Of a stretch of 64,000 bases of DNA, positions 31,768 through 39,451 are shown piece after piece. This DNA is from CAG-791 sp000431495 (lineage in GTDB: Bacteria > Bacillota > Clostridia > Lachnospirales > Lachnospiraceae), in NCBI GenBank assembly GCA_052117605.1, contig JBQKIT010000004.1; one strand, 5' to 3'. The notes under the pieces were generated by a model. That model did not search any database. It saw only the letters and a program-made list of their open reading frames with translations, and was not told where the DNA came from. The position numbers were made by a program, and so were the translations under genes. Positions within the stretch are counted from its first letter, which is position 1, and each line of letters opens with the position of its first letter.

Positions 31768-33924
31768 ATGAGTGAATTATTTGAACTGGATGAAGCACGG
31801 ATCCGGGAGCTTGCGGCGGAGGAAAAATGCCCGGTTTCCGCGAGGGCAGAGGACTTCTTTGACAGCGCGCTGCAGCTTCTTGTGCTTTTTCTGGATGAGT
31901 ATCATTGGGTTCTGGATGGACGGGCGGAGGAAGCAGAGCTTTCTGTTCTTCAGGAGCATAACCGTGCGTTGTATGCGGATATTCTGCCGGAGCATTATGG
32001 AGAGAGCTTTGCAAATCCTGCGTACTGCGCCCTGAAATTCGGAGCGGAGTATGGACGATATGCGGCGGCGCTTTTTTATGAGCTTCGCAGCATGATTCCG
32101 TTTCTGTATGAAGGAAATGAGGAAGAGATCCGGATTCGCCTGGAGCTGTTTCTGGAGGTGTACACAGCTTTTTCCGTGGAGGAGGAGCAGTATCGGACCT
32201 GTAAGGAGCGCGACGGAAACCCGGAGGAGGAAGGAATGACAGGAATTCCTCCGCTGAAGAGTCTTCGGAGCATTCTGCACAGCTATGTGCAGGATTATCT
32301 GGAGCAGGAGCTTTCTCTTGAGGTGGAGCACAAGCTCGTCGGAGAAAATGCGGACTACCATGACCTGCTTCTTGATATCCTTAAAGGCAGTAACCTTTCG
32401 GATCCGCGCTACCTGTACCGCACGGGCGAGTATATTACCGACAACGAGCTTCGCACCTGGCAGCACCTGCAGGAGCTTTCGGAGGGGGAGATCGGCCGGA
32501 TGGCAGACACCTGGACAGAGGGCTATCGGATTGGTTTCATCACAGGCGGAAAGGATCTGGACTCCAAAAAAAGAGTGGGACTCATCTGGCATCTGGGCTT
32601 TGAACGGATGATTCTGCGCTCCCTTCACAATTTCGAAGCGATGGACAAGACCTGTATCTGCTACCGGGAGACGCAGAGCCTGTTCGGTCTGCATGAAGCA
32701 GAGCGCACAGGCTGCTGCGGAGCGGATGCCAATCCGCAGTATCGATACGATCATCGGGAGGATCTGGCGCTTCTTCTGGATGACGATCTTGCGGGAAGAA
32801 GAGTGGAGGCACTTGCCGCAGCATACCGCACCTGGAAGGAGGAAACGGTTCTTTATGCCGGGCCTGCGGTGATGGAGGTGTTCGGCGAGACGCCGTTTGC
32901 ACCGGTCAGCGGAGCAGCCAAGACCTCCTTTGACAAGGGACAGCAGAAGCTGATTTCACGCTTCCGCCAGGTTGCAAGCCGCTATTATAACGATGCGGTG
33001 ATCGGGAAGAACCGAAGCTTTACCATCATTTCCTTCCCGCTTCCTTCGATTGAGGAAGGAAATCCAAGGGGAGCAGCTTATGAGGATATTTTCGATGCGG
33101 TTCTGAGAATTAACACGCTGGATTATGAAACGTATCAGCGGATTCAGAGTATTCTGATTGCGGCGCTGGACCGGGCGGACCGGCTTCATGTGACCGGGCG
33201 GTGCGGCAATCCAACGGATCTTACCGTAAATCTTTGGAAGCTGAAGGATCCTTCCCGGGAAACCATTTTTGAAAACTGCGTGGCAGATGTTAACATTCCC
33301 GTGGGAGAGGTGTTTACCTCGCCGGTTCTGAAGGGGACGGAGGGCGTTCTTGCGGTTTCCGGGGTCTATCTGGAAGGGTTATTTTTCAAAAATCTGTCCC
33401 TGACCTTTGCGGACGGCTGTGTCTGCGACTATTCCTGTGATAATTTTGCAGGGGAGGAGAACGGACCGGAAAAGGGACGTGCTTATATCGAAGAGAATAT
33501 CCTGTTTCACCACAAAACTCTTCCCATGGGAGAGTGCGCGATCGGAACGAATACAACTGCCTACGCAGAAGGAATCCGCTATGGCATCACGGACCGGCTT
33601 CCGATTCTGATTGCGGAGAAGACAGGGCCTCACTTTGCGGTAGGAGATACCTGCTACAGCGATGAGGAGGAGAATGAGAGCTTCAACCCGGACGGAAAGC
33701 GGATTGTTGCGAAGGAGAATGACTTCTCAAGACTTCGGGATACCGAGCCGGAAAAGGCGTATTTTGGCTGCCACACGGATATTACCATTCCGTTTGCGGA
33801 GCTTGGAGGGATCGAAGCGATTCATAAAGACGGCACAGCGGAAATGATTCTGGAGAATGGTCGATTTGTTCTTCCCGGGACAGAGGAGCTGAACGCTCCC
33901 CTGGATTCCCTGAAGGAGAACTGA
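31768..33924 (+). CDS. M29-type aminopeptidase with a large N-terminal domain
   Basis: The 718-residue protein has a C-terminal half resembling M29 (thermophilic aminopeptidase) peptidases, with possible metal-binding sites in VPVGEVFTSP-like (here IPVGEVFTSPV near 511-521), LPMGECAIGTN near 590-600 and HFAVGDTCYS near 622-632. M29 enzymes are normally about 400 residues; here some 330 helical residues precede the catalytic part. They release N-terminal amino acids with two metal ions, in the cytoplasm. It starts 3 bp after the DUF6142-like gene and ends 36 bp before purE. The N-terminal region may be regulatory or mediate oligomerisation; its function is unknown. Confidence 0.8.
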   Translation: MSELFELDEARIRELAAEEKCPVSARAEDFFDSALQLLVLFLDEYHWVLDGRAEEAELSVLQEHNRALYADILPEHYGESFANPAYCALKFGAEYGRYAAALFYELRSMIPFLYEGNEEEIRIRLELFLEVYTAFSVEEEQYRTCKERDGNPEEEGMTGIPPLKSLRSILHSYVQDYLEQELSLEVEHKLVGENADYHDLLLDILKGSNLSDPRYLYRTGEYITDNELRTWQHLQELSEGEIGRMADTWTEGYRIGFITGGKDLDSKKRVGLIWHLGFERMILRSLHNFEAMDKTCICYRETQSLFGLHEAERTGCCGADANPQYRYDHREDLALLLDDDLAGRRVEALAAAYRTWKEETVLYAGPAVMEVFGETPFAPVSGAAKTSFDKGQQKLISRFRQVASRYYNDAVIGKNRSFTIISFPLPSIEEGNPRGAAYEDIFDAVLRINTLDYETYQRIQSILIAALDRADRLHVTGRCGNPTDLTVNLWKLKDPSRETIFENCVADVNIPVGEVFTSPVLKGTEGVLAVSGVYLEGLFFKNLSLTFADGCVCDYSCDNFAGEENGPEKGRAYIEENILFHHKTLPMGECAIGTNTTAYAEGIRYGITDRLPILIAEKTGPHFAVGDTCYSDEEENESFNPDGKRIVAKENDFSRLRDTEPEKAYFGCHTDITIPFAELGGIEAIHKDGTAEMILENGRFVLPGTEELNAPLDSLKEN

Positions 33925-33960
33925 AAGAGAACTGGAAGAGATTGCTGAATGGAGGTGCAT

Positions 33961-34467
33961 ATGGCAACAGTAGGTATCGTAATGGGGTCGGATTCCGACA
34001 TGAGCGTAATGAGCAAGGCAGCGGAGGTGCTGGATCAGTTCGGCATCAGCTATGAGATGCACATCATCTCGGCACACCGTGAGCCCGATGTTTTCTTCGA
34101 ATGGGCGAAGGGCGCCGAGGAGCGCGGCATCAAGGTCATTATTGCAGGAGCAGGAATGGCAGCTCATCTTCCGGGAATGTGCGCTGCGCTTTTCCCGATG
34201 CCGGTCATCGGAATTCCGATGCATACGACGTCTCTCGGCGGAAGAGATTCTCTCTACAGCATTGTGCAGATGCCGAGCGGCATTCCGGTTGCGACGGTAG
34301 CAATCGGCGGCGGCAAGAATGCGGGCATTCTCGCTGCAAAGATTCTGGCAGTTTCGGATGAAGCACTGCTTGCGAAGCTGAAGGACTTCACGGCGTCCAT
34401 GGAGGCAGAGGTAAAGGCGAAGGACGAGAAGCTGCAGGAGACCGGTTACAAGGGATATGCAAAATAA
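33961..34467 (+). CDS. purE: N5-carboxyaminoimidazole ribonucleotide mutase
   Basis: The 168-residue protein is PurE class I: VGIVMGSDSDMSVM at the start, the ISAHREPD catalytic loop near 41-48, and the GAGMAAHLPGM and IGIPMHT segments. It moves the carboxyl group from N5-CAIR to form CAIR in purine synthesis. ATG 33961 has GGAGGTG upstream and is preferred over an ATG at 33949. It opens the purE-purM-purN-purD run. Confidence 0.97.
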   Translation: MATVGIVMGSDSDMSVMSKAAEVLDQFGISYEMHIISAHREPDVFFEWAKGAEERGIKVIIAGAGMAAHLPGMCAALFPMPVIGIPMHTTSLGGRDSLYSIVQMPSGIPVATVAIGGGKNAGILAAKILAVSDEALLAKLKDFTASMEAEVKAKDEKLQETGYKGYAK

Positions 34468-34513
34468 CTCATCGGTATTGTTATAAACAGGGATAACCAA
34501 AGGAGGAGCATTC

Positions 34514-35599
34514 ATGGCACTTGATTACAAATCATCCGGCGTAGACGTTGAGGCAGGCTACAAATCGGTAGAACTTATGAAGCAGTATGTGAAAACCACC
34601 ATGCGTCCGGAGGTACTGGGAGGACTCGGCGGATTTTCCGGTGCATTTGATCTTTCACAGATCAGCAAGATGAAGAATCCGGTTCTGCTCTCCGGAACCG
34701 ACGGAGTTGGAACCAAGCAGAAGCTGGCATTTCTGATGGATCGTCATGATACCGTAGGAATTGACTGCGTTGCCATGTGCGTCAATGACGTTGCGTGTGC
34801 AGGCGGAGATCCTCTGTTTTTCCTGGATTATATTGCATGCGGAAAGAACATTCCGGAGAAAATTGCGACCATCGTAAAGGGCGTCGCAGAGGGCTGCGTA
34901 CAGGCTGACAGCGCGCTTCTTGGCGGTGAGACGGCAGAGCATCCCGGGATTATGCCGGATGAGGAATATGATCTTGCAGGTTTCTCCGTGGGCGTTGTGG
35001 AGAGGGACGATATGATCACCGGACAGGACATCAAGGCTGGCGATATGCTGATCGGCATTGCGTCCAGCGGTGTTCATTCCAACGGCTTTTCTCTGGTCCG
35101 GAAGGTGTTCGATATCGAGAGCAGAGAGGTTCTGGAGAAGACCTATGAGGAGCTTGGCGGCGCAAGACTTGGCGACGTTCTTCTGACACCGACAAGAATT
35201 TACGTTCATGCGATGAAGGCAATCCGCGAGGCAGGTGTCCGGGTTAAGGGCTGCAGCCACGTGACAGGCGGCGGTTTTTATGAGAACATTCCGCGCATGC
35301 TTCCGGACGGAACGGTGGCCCGGATTCAGAAGAACAGCTATCCGATCCCGGCTATTTTCCCGCTGATGCAGAAGGTCGGCGAAATTGACGAGCATGTTAT
35401 GTACAACACCTTCAACATGGGAATCGGTCTGTGCCTTGCCATTGATCCGAAGGATAAGGACAAGGTGATTGCGGCTGCGGAGTCTGCAGGCGATCATGCC
35501 TATGTGATCGGTGAGATTGTTGCGGCAGAGGATGCTGCGCATGTGGATGCAGGCGGCAATACGAAGGCAGAGAGCAGAAAGGGCGTTGAGTTATGCTGA
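34514..35599 (+). CDS. purM: Phosphoribosylformylglycinamidine cyclo-ligase (AIR synthetase)
   Basis: The 361-residue enzyme has AIR synthetase hallmarks: LSGTDGVGTK near 56-65, the DCVAMCVNDVAC nucleotide-binding segment near 80-90, LLGGETAEHPG near 136-146 and GCSHVTGGG near 249-257. It closes the imidazole ring of AIR using ATP. AGGAGGAG precedes ATG 34514. Its end overlaps the purN start by 7 bp in ATGCTGA. Confidence 0.97.
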   Translation: MALDYKSSGVDVEAGYKSVELMKQYVKTTMRPEVLGGLGGFSGAFDLSQISKMKNPVLLSGTDGVGTKQKLAFLMDRHDTVGIDCVAMCVNDVACAGGDPLFFLDYIACGKNIPEKIATIVKGVAEGCVQADSALLGGETAEHPGIMPDEEYDLAGFSVGVVERDDMITGQDIKAGDMLIGIASSGVHSNGFSLVRKVFDIESREVLEKTYEELGGARLGDVLLTPTRIYVHAMKAIREAGVRVKGCSHVTGGGFYENIPRMLPDGTVARIQKNSYPIPAIFPLMQKVGEIDEHVMYNTFNMGIGLCLAIDPKDKDKVIAAAESAGDHAYVIGEIVAAEDAAHVDAGGNTKAESRKGVELC

Positions 35600-36198
35600 A
35601 GCTGACGGTTCTCGTTTCAGGCGGCGGCACAAACCTGCAGGCAATCATTGACCGGATTGCGGATGGAAGCATTCACGGAGCAGAGATTGTCCGTGTGATT
35701 TCCAACAACCCGGGCGTGTATGCGCTCGAGCGGGCGGAGAAGGCAGGGATCCCTTCCCAGGTCCTTTCTCCGAAGGATTTCGCATCCAGAGAGGAATTTA
35801 ACGATGCGCTTCTTGCGGCACTTCAGGCTTCCGGAGCGGATCTTGTAGTTCTTGCGGGGTGCCTTGTGGCGATTCCGCCGCAGGTGGTAAAGGCGTATCC
35901 GAACCGGATCATCAACATTCATCCTGCACTGATTCCGTCCTTCTGCGGAAAGGGCTTTTACGGGCTGCACGTGCACGAGAAGGTTCTTGAGCGCGGCGTC
36001 AAGGTGACAGGCGCGACGGTTCATTTTGTGGACGAGGATCTGGACCACGGGAAGATTCTCCTGCAGAAGGCGGTGGAGATTCCGGACGGAATCACACCCA
36101 AGGAGCTGCAGCAGAAGGTGATGAAGGAAGCGGAGTGGATCATTCTTCCGAAGGCAATTGATATGATTGCAGATGGACAGATTCCGATTGGAGAGTAA
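35593..36198 (+). CDS. purN: Phosphoribosylglycinamide formyltransferase
   Basis: The 201-residue enzyme shows VLVSGGGTNLQAI at the N-terminus, the INIHPALIPSFCG segment with the conserved asparagine and histidine near 110-120, and TVHFVDEDLDHG near 141-152. It transfers the formyl group from 10-formyl-tetrahydrofolate to GAR. It overlaps purM by 7 bp, indicating translational coupling, and is followed by purD after 45 bp. Confidence 0.97.
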   Translation: MLKLTVLVSGGGTNLQAIIDRIADGSIHGAEIVRVISNNPGVYALERAEKAGIPSQVLSPKDFASREEFNDALLAALQASGADLVVLAGCLVAIPPQVVKAYPNRIINIHPALIPSFCGKGFYGLHVHEKVLERGVKVTGATVHFVDEDLDHGKILLQKAVEIPDGITPKELQQKVMKEAEWIILPKAIDMIADGQIPIGE

Positions 36199-36243
36199 GG
36201 AAGAGAAAATGCTGCAGGAAGGCTGCGGCAGCGGAGGCTGATT

Positions 36244-37518
36244 ATGAAGGTACTTTTGATTGGAGGAGGCGGACGCGAGCATGCGATTGCGGCGTCCATC
36301 ATGAAATCAAAGCGGGTCGAGAAGCTCTACTGTGCACCGGGAAATGCCGGAATTGCGAGAATTGCGGAGTGTGCACCGATCGGCGTCATGGAGTTTGACC
36401 GCCTGATTGCATTTGCAAAGGAGAAGGAGATTGATCTTGCGGTATGCAGCCAGGACGATCCTCTGTGCGCCGGAATTGTTGATGCGTTTGAAGCGGCGGG
36501 CCTTAAGATCTTCGGAACCAGAAAAAATGCGGCCATCATTGAAGGCAGCAAGGCATTTTCCAAGGACCTTATGAAAAAATACGGAATTCCCACGGCGGCG
36601 TATGAGACCTTTACGGATCCGGATGCTGCCATCTCGTATCTGGAGACGGCAAAGCTTCCGATTGTCCTGAAGGCAGACGGTCTTGCTCTCGGAAAGGGGG
36701 TTCTGATCTGCAATACGCTGGAGGAAGCGAAGGAAGGCGTGCGCACGATCATGCTGGATAAGAAGTTTGGCTCTGCCGGCAATGAGCTTGTCATCGAGGA
36801 ATTCATGACCGGGCGTGAGGTGTCCGCACTGGCCTTTGTGGACGGGAAGAACTATCGCCTTATGAGCTCCTCGCAGGATCATAAGAGAATCGGAGATGGA
36901 GACACCGGTCTGAATACCGGTGGAATGGGAACGTTTTCCCCCAGCCCGTTCTTTACCAAAGATGTGGAGGACATCTGCAGGAAGACCATTTTCCAGCCGA
37001 CCGTGGATGCAATGCGGGAGGAAGGAAGAGAATTCAAGGGCGTCCTTTATTTCGGTCTGATGCTGACGGCGGATGGTCCGAAGGTTGTTGAGTACAACAC
37101 ACGCTTTGGCGATCCGGAGACACAGGTGGTTCTGCCCAGAATGGAAACCGATATTATCGATGTCTTTGAAGCCTGCATGAACGGGACACTGGATCAGATC
37201 GATCTGAAATTCTCGGACAATGCGGCAGTCTGTGTTGTTCTGGCAAGCGGCGGCTATCCGTCCTCCTATGAGAAGGGGAAGGTTATCACGGGGCTTGAGA
37301 ACTTCGATGGCAGGGACGATCTGTTCTGCTTCCATGCAGGGACGAAGTTTAATGAGAACAATGAGACCGTAACAAGCGGCGGACGTGTTCTTGGCGTGAC
37401 CGCACTGGCGGGAACCCTGAAGGAAGCAAGGGCAAAAGCCTACGAAGCCGTGAAGCTGGTATCCTTTGACAAGGCGTACTATCGGCATGACATCGGCAAG
37501 GCCATTGACCAGGCCTGA
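36244..37518 (+). CDS. purD: Phosphoribosylamine-glycine ligase (GAR synthetase)
   Basis: The 424-residue ATP-grasp enzyme shows LLIGGGGREHAIA at its start, LKADGLALGKGV near 141-152, the GGMGTFSPSPF segment near 225-235 and EYNTRFGDPETQ near 283-294. It joins phosphoribosylamine and glycine in the second step of purine synthesis. It closes the pur run; no terminator is evident after it, and a hairpin-bearing leader of the SH3 gene follows. Confidence 0.97.
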   Translation: MKVLLIGGGGREHAIAASIMKSKRVEKLYCAPGNAGIARIAECAPIGVMEFDRLIAFAKEKEIDLAVCSQDDPLCAGIVDAFEAAGLKIFGTRKNAAIIEGSKAFSKDLMKKYGIPTAAYETFTDPDAAISYLETAKLPIVLKADGLALGKGVLICNTLEEAKEGVRTIMLDKKFGSAGNELVIEEFMTGREVSALAFVDGKNYRLMSSSQDHKRIGDGDTGLNTGGMGTFSPSPFFTKDVEDICRKTIFQPTVDAMREEGREFKGVLYFGLMLTADGPKVVEYNTRFGDPETQVVLPRMETDIIDVFEACMNGTLDQIDLKFSDNAAVCVVLASGGYPSSYEKGKVITGLENFDGRDDLFCFHAGTKFNENNETVTSGGRVLGVTALAGTLKEARAKAYEAVKLVSFDKAYYRHDIGKAIDQA

Positions 37519-37630
37519 AGAAAAGGGTGCTTTTTCAGAAAAAATGTGATATTCTACATCTATCTGTGTAATGTTGCAAGTCACATATTTCTAACCGTAT
37601 GTTGCCGCAGAAGCGGCAGGGAAGGTAATC

Positions 37631-38809
37631 ATGAAATCAAAACTGAATCGAATCAGAACGATTGCCGCAGCGGCAGCTCTGTCTGCAGCAGTATCGTTCG
37701 CAACGCCTGCCTTTGGACTTGTTTCTCTGGCAGCAACCGGTACGGTAACCGGCAGTGACATCAACGTACGGAGCGAAGCAAGCTCCTCCTCCAGCCAGGT
37801 CGGCACCGTAACAACAGGGGATACGGTAACCGTTGGAGAGACGGCAGTCGACGATTCCGGAGCAACCTGGTATCAGGTGACATTAAGCAATGGAACGACA
37901 GGCTACGTCCGCGGCGATTTCCTGACGGTATCCGAGGATGAGACTTCTTCGGAGGAAGCATCTACGGAAGAAACAGAGGCGTCTACCGAAGCAACCACGG
38001 AAGATACGGATGAGGCTGCAGCGAATGCCGCGCAGGCAGCAGAGCAGGATACCGGCGGATATCAGGTGGTGCTTGCTCCCGATGAGAATGGGGAGGACAC
38101 CTATTATCTGTATGACAACAATGCCGGCCAGAGAATGAAGATTTCGGACATCGGCAAGCTTCAGGATGATGTTACCGCTGCCAATAAGGAGGCGGCTTCG
38201 GTCAAGGCGAAGTACAGAATCTTCCTCGTAGCTCTTGCCGCAGCGGCAGCGATTCTTGCTGTCATCTGCATTGTTCTGGTGCTGAAGCTTAAGGATGCAC
38301 TGGCAAACGGACGCAGAGAGCGCGACCTGACGATGGAGCGCAGAGATCAGAGAAGAAATAACAGCAGAGCGGACAGCGTGGAGTCCCTTCGTGCAAGAGA
38401 ACGCGGCAACGGCACAGCTCAAAGAGGCGGAAGGGGCCGCGAGGATGCCTATGCTTCCGGAGCAAGAAGACTGGATCGCGGCGAGGATCCCAGAGATCCG
38501 AGAGCGTCCCGTCCGGCAGCAAGACCGGTTCGTCCTTCCGGAGATGACGGATACGCAGCACGCCCGGCAGCACGTCCGGCAGCTCCTGCAAGAGACGGTG
38601 AGGACAGACCGGTCAGACCGGCAACCCGTCCGGTATCCCGTCCGGCGGCAAGACCGGAGGGCGGTGTGCGCACGGATCGTCCGGCACGTCCCGCAGAGGA
38701 TTCTGCTGCAAGACGTCCGGCAGCTCCTGCAAGGAAGCAGCCTGCGAAGAACTTCGCAGATGACGACTTCGATTATGATTTCCTGAAGCTGGATGACAAG
38801 GACGAATAA
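37631..38809 (+). CDS. Exported SH3b-domain, single-pass membrane protein with Arg/Pro/Ala-rich tail
   Basis: The 392-residue protein has a signal peptide (about residues 1-35), one bacterial SH3 domain (about 36-98, with INVRSEASSSSSQVG and TGYVRGDFL), an acidic Thr/Glu-rich linker, a membrane helix near 196-218, and a long disordered tail built of RPAARP-, RPVRP- and RPAAPAR-type repeats ending in an acidic patch (DDDFDYDFLKLDD). The SH3 domain would be outside, binding cell wall, and the tail in the cytoplasm. A GCCGC-AGAA-GCGGC hairpin lies just before its ribosome-binding site (GGGAAGG). Role unknown; perhaps links wall and cytoplasm. Confidence 0.8.
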   Translation: MKSKLNRIRTIAAAAALSAAVSFATPAFGLVSLAATGTVTGSDINVRSEASSSSSQVGTVTTGDTVTVGETAVDDSGATWYQVTLSNGTTGYVRGDFLTVSEDETSSEEASTEETEASTEATTEDTDEAAANAAQAAEQDTGGYQVVLAPDENGEDTYYLYDNNAGQRMKISDIGKLQDDVTAANKEAASVKAKYRIFLVALAAAAAILAVICIVLVLKLKDALANGRRERDLTMERRDQRRNNSRADSVESLRARERGNGTAQRGGRGREDAYASGARRLDRGEDPRDPRASRPAARPVRPSGDDGYAARPAARPAAPARDGEDRPVRPATRPVSRPAARPEGGVRTDRPARPAEDSAARRPAAPARKQPAKNFADDDFDYDFLKLDDKDE

Positions 38810-38869
38810 GATTTTCGGAGAAAAGTCTTTGACGGACCTTTGATTCCATATTGACGAAATCACCGCTGG

Positions 38870-38898
38870 TTGAATGTGAGCGCCATGTGTTATACAAT
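38870..38898 (+). promoter_or_regulatory. Candidate promoter of the GntR-clpC-radA operon inside a palindrome
   Basis: TTGAAT (38870-38875), a 17-bp spacer and TACAAT (38893-38898). The -10 lies in the loop of the terminator palindrome 38879-38915. A GntR-type autoregulator could bind the same palindrome. Confidence 0.55.
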
Positions 38899-38920
38899 GT
38901 ATAGCACATGGCGCTTTTTT
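38879..38920 (+). terminator. Terminator of the SH3 gene; 37-bp near-perfect palindrome
   Basis: AGCGCCATGTG (38879-38889) pairs with CACATGGCGCT (38905-38915), with an inner TATAC/GTATA match, and a T6 run follows (38915-38920). It is both a good terminator and a candidate operator because it spans the next promoter. Confidence 0.85.
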
Positions 38921-38990
38921 GCTTATGCGCCTTTTAGGGACAGAATTGTCTGCTGCGGCCCTTTGGCAGCGGATGGGAAAGGACGAGAGT

Positions 38991-39419
38991 ATGCTGATTG
39001 AGATTGATTTCAGCAGCGATGAGGCAATTTATCAGCAGCTGTGCAACCAGATTATTATGGGAATTGCCACCCTGCAGTATACCGATGGACAGGTGCTGCC
39101 CTCGGTGCGGCAGCTTGCGGATGAGATTGGAATCAATATGCACACGGTGAACAAGGCCTACACGGTGCTGAAGCAGGAAGGCTTTGTCAAGGTGGACCGG
39201 AGAAGAGGTGCGGTGATCTCCGTGGATTCGGATAAACAAAGAGCACTGGAGACGGTTCGCGGAAAGCTTCAGGAGGCAATTGCGGAGGCACTTTGCCGGG
39301 GACTTTCCAGAAAGGATCTTCATGAGCTTGTGGACCGGATTTTTGACGAGTATGAAGCCTGTGTGGCAGAGGCTGCGGCGGGAGCCGGATCCGGGGATGA
39401 AGAGCCGGAAGATGAGTAA
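38991..39419 (+). CDS. GntR-family regulator (YtrA-type)
   Basis: The 142-residue protein has a GntR winged helix at about residues 1-75 (AIYQQLCNQIIMGIATLQYTDG, LPSVRQLADEIGINMHTVNKAY) and only a short helical C-terminus, which is the YtrA layout without a large effector domain. ATG 38991 is chosen because GGGAAAGGACGAGAG lies just before it. It precedes the clpC-type gene by 32 bp and so should be co-transcribed with it. Such regulators usually repress their own operon through a palindrome near the promoter, and one is present at 38879-38915. The inducer is unknown. Confidence 0.88.
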   Translation: MLIEIDFSSDEAIYQQLCNQIIMGIATLQYTDGQVLPSVRQLADEIGINMHTVNKAYTVLKQEGFVKVDRRRGAVISVDSDKQRALETVRGKLQEAIAEALCRGLSRKDLHELVDRIFDEYEACVAEAAAGAGSGDEEPEDE

Positions 39420-39451
39420 ATGACGGAAGAAAGAGAAAGGTTTGGAAGAGT

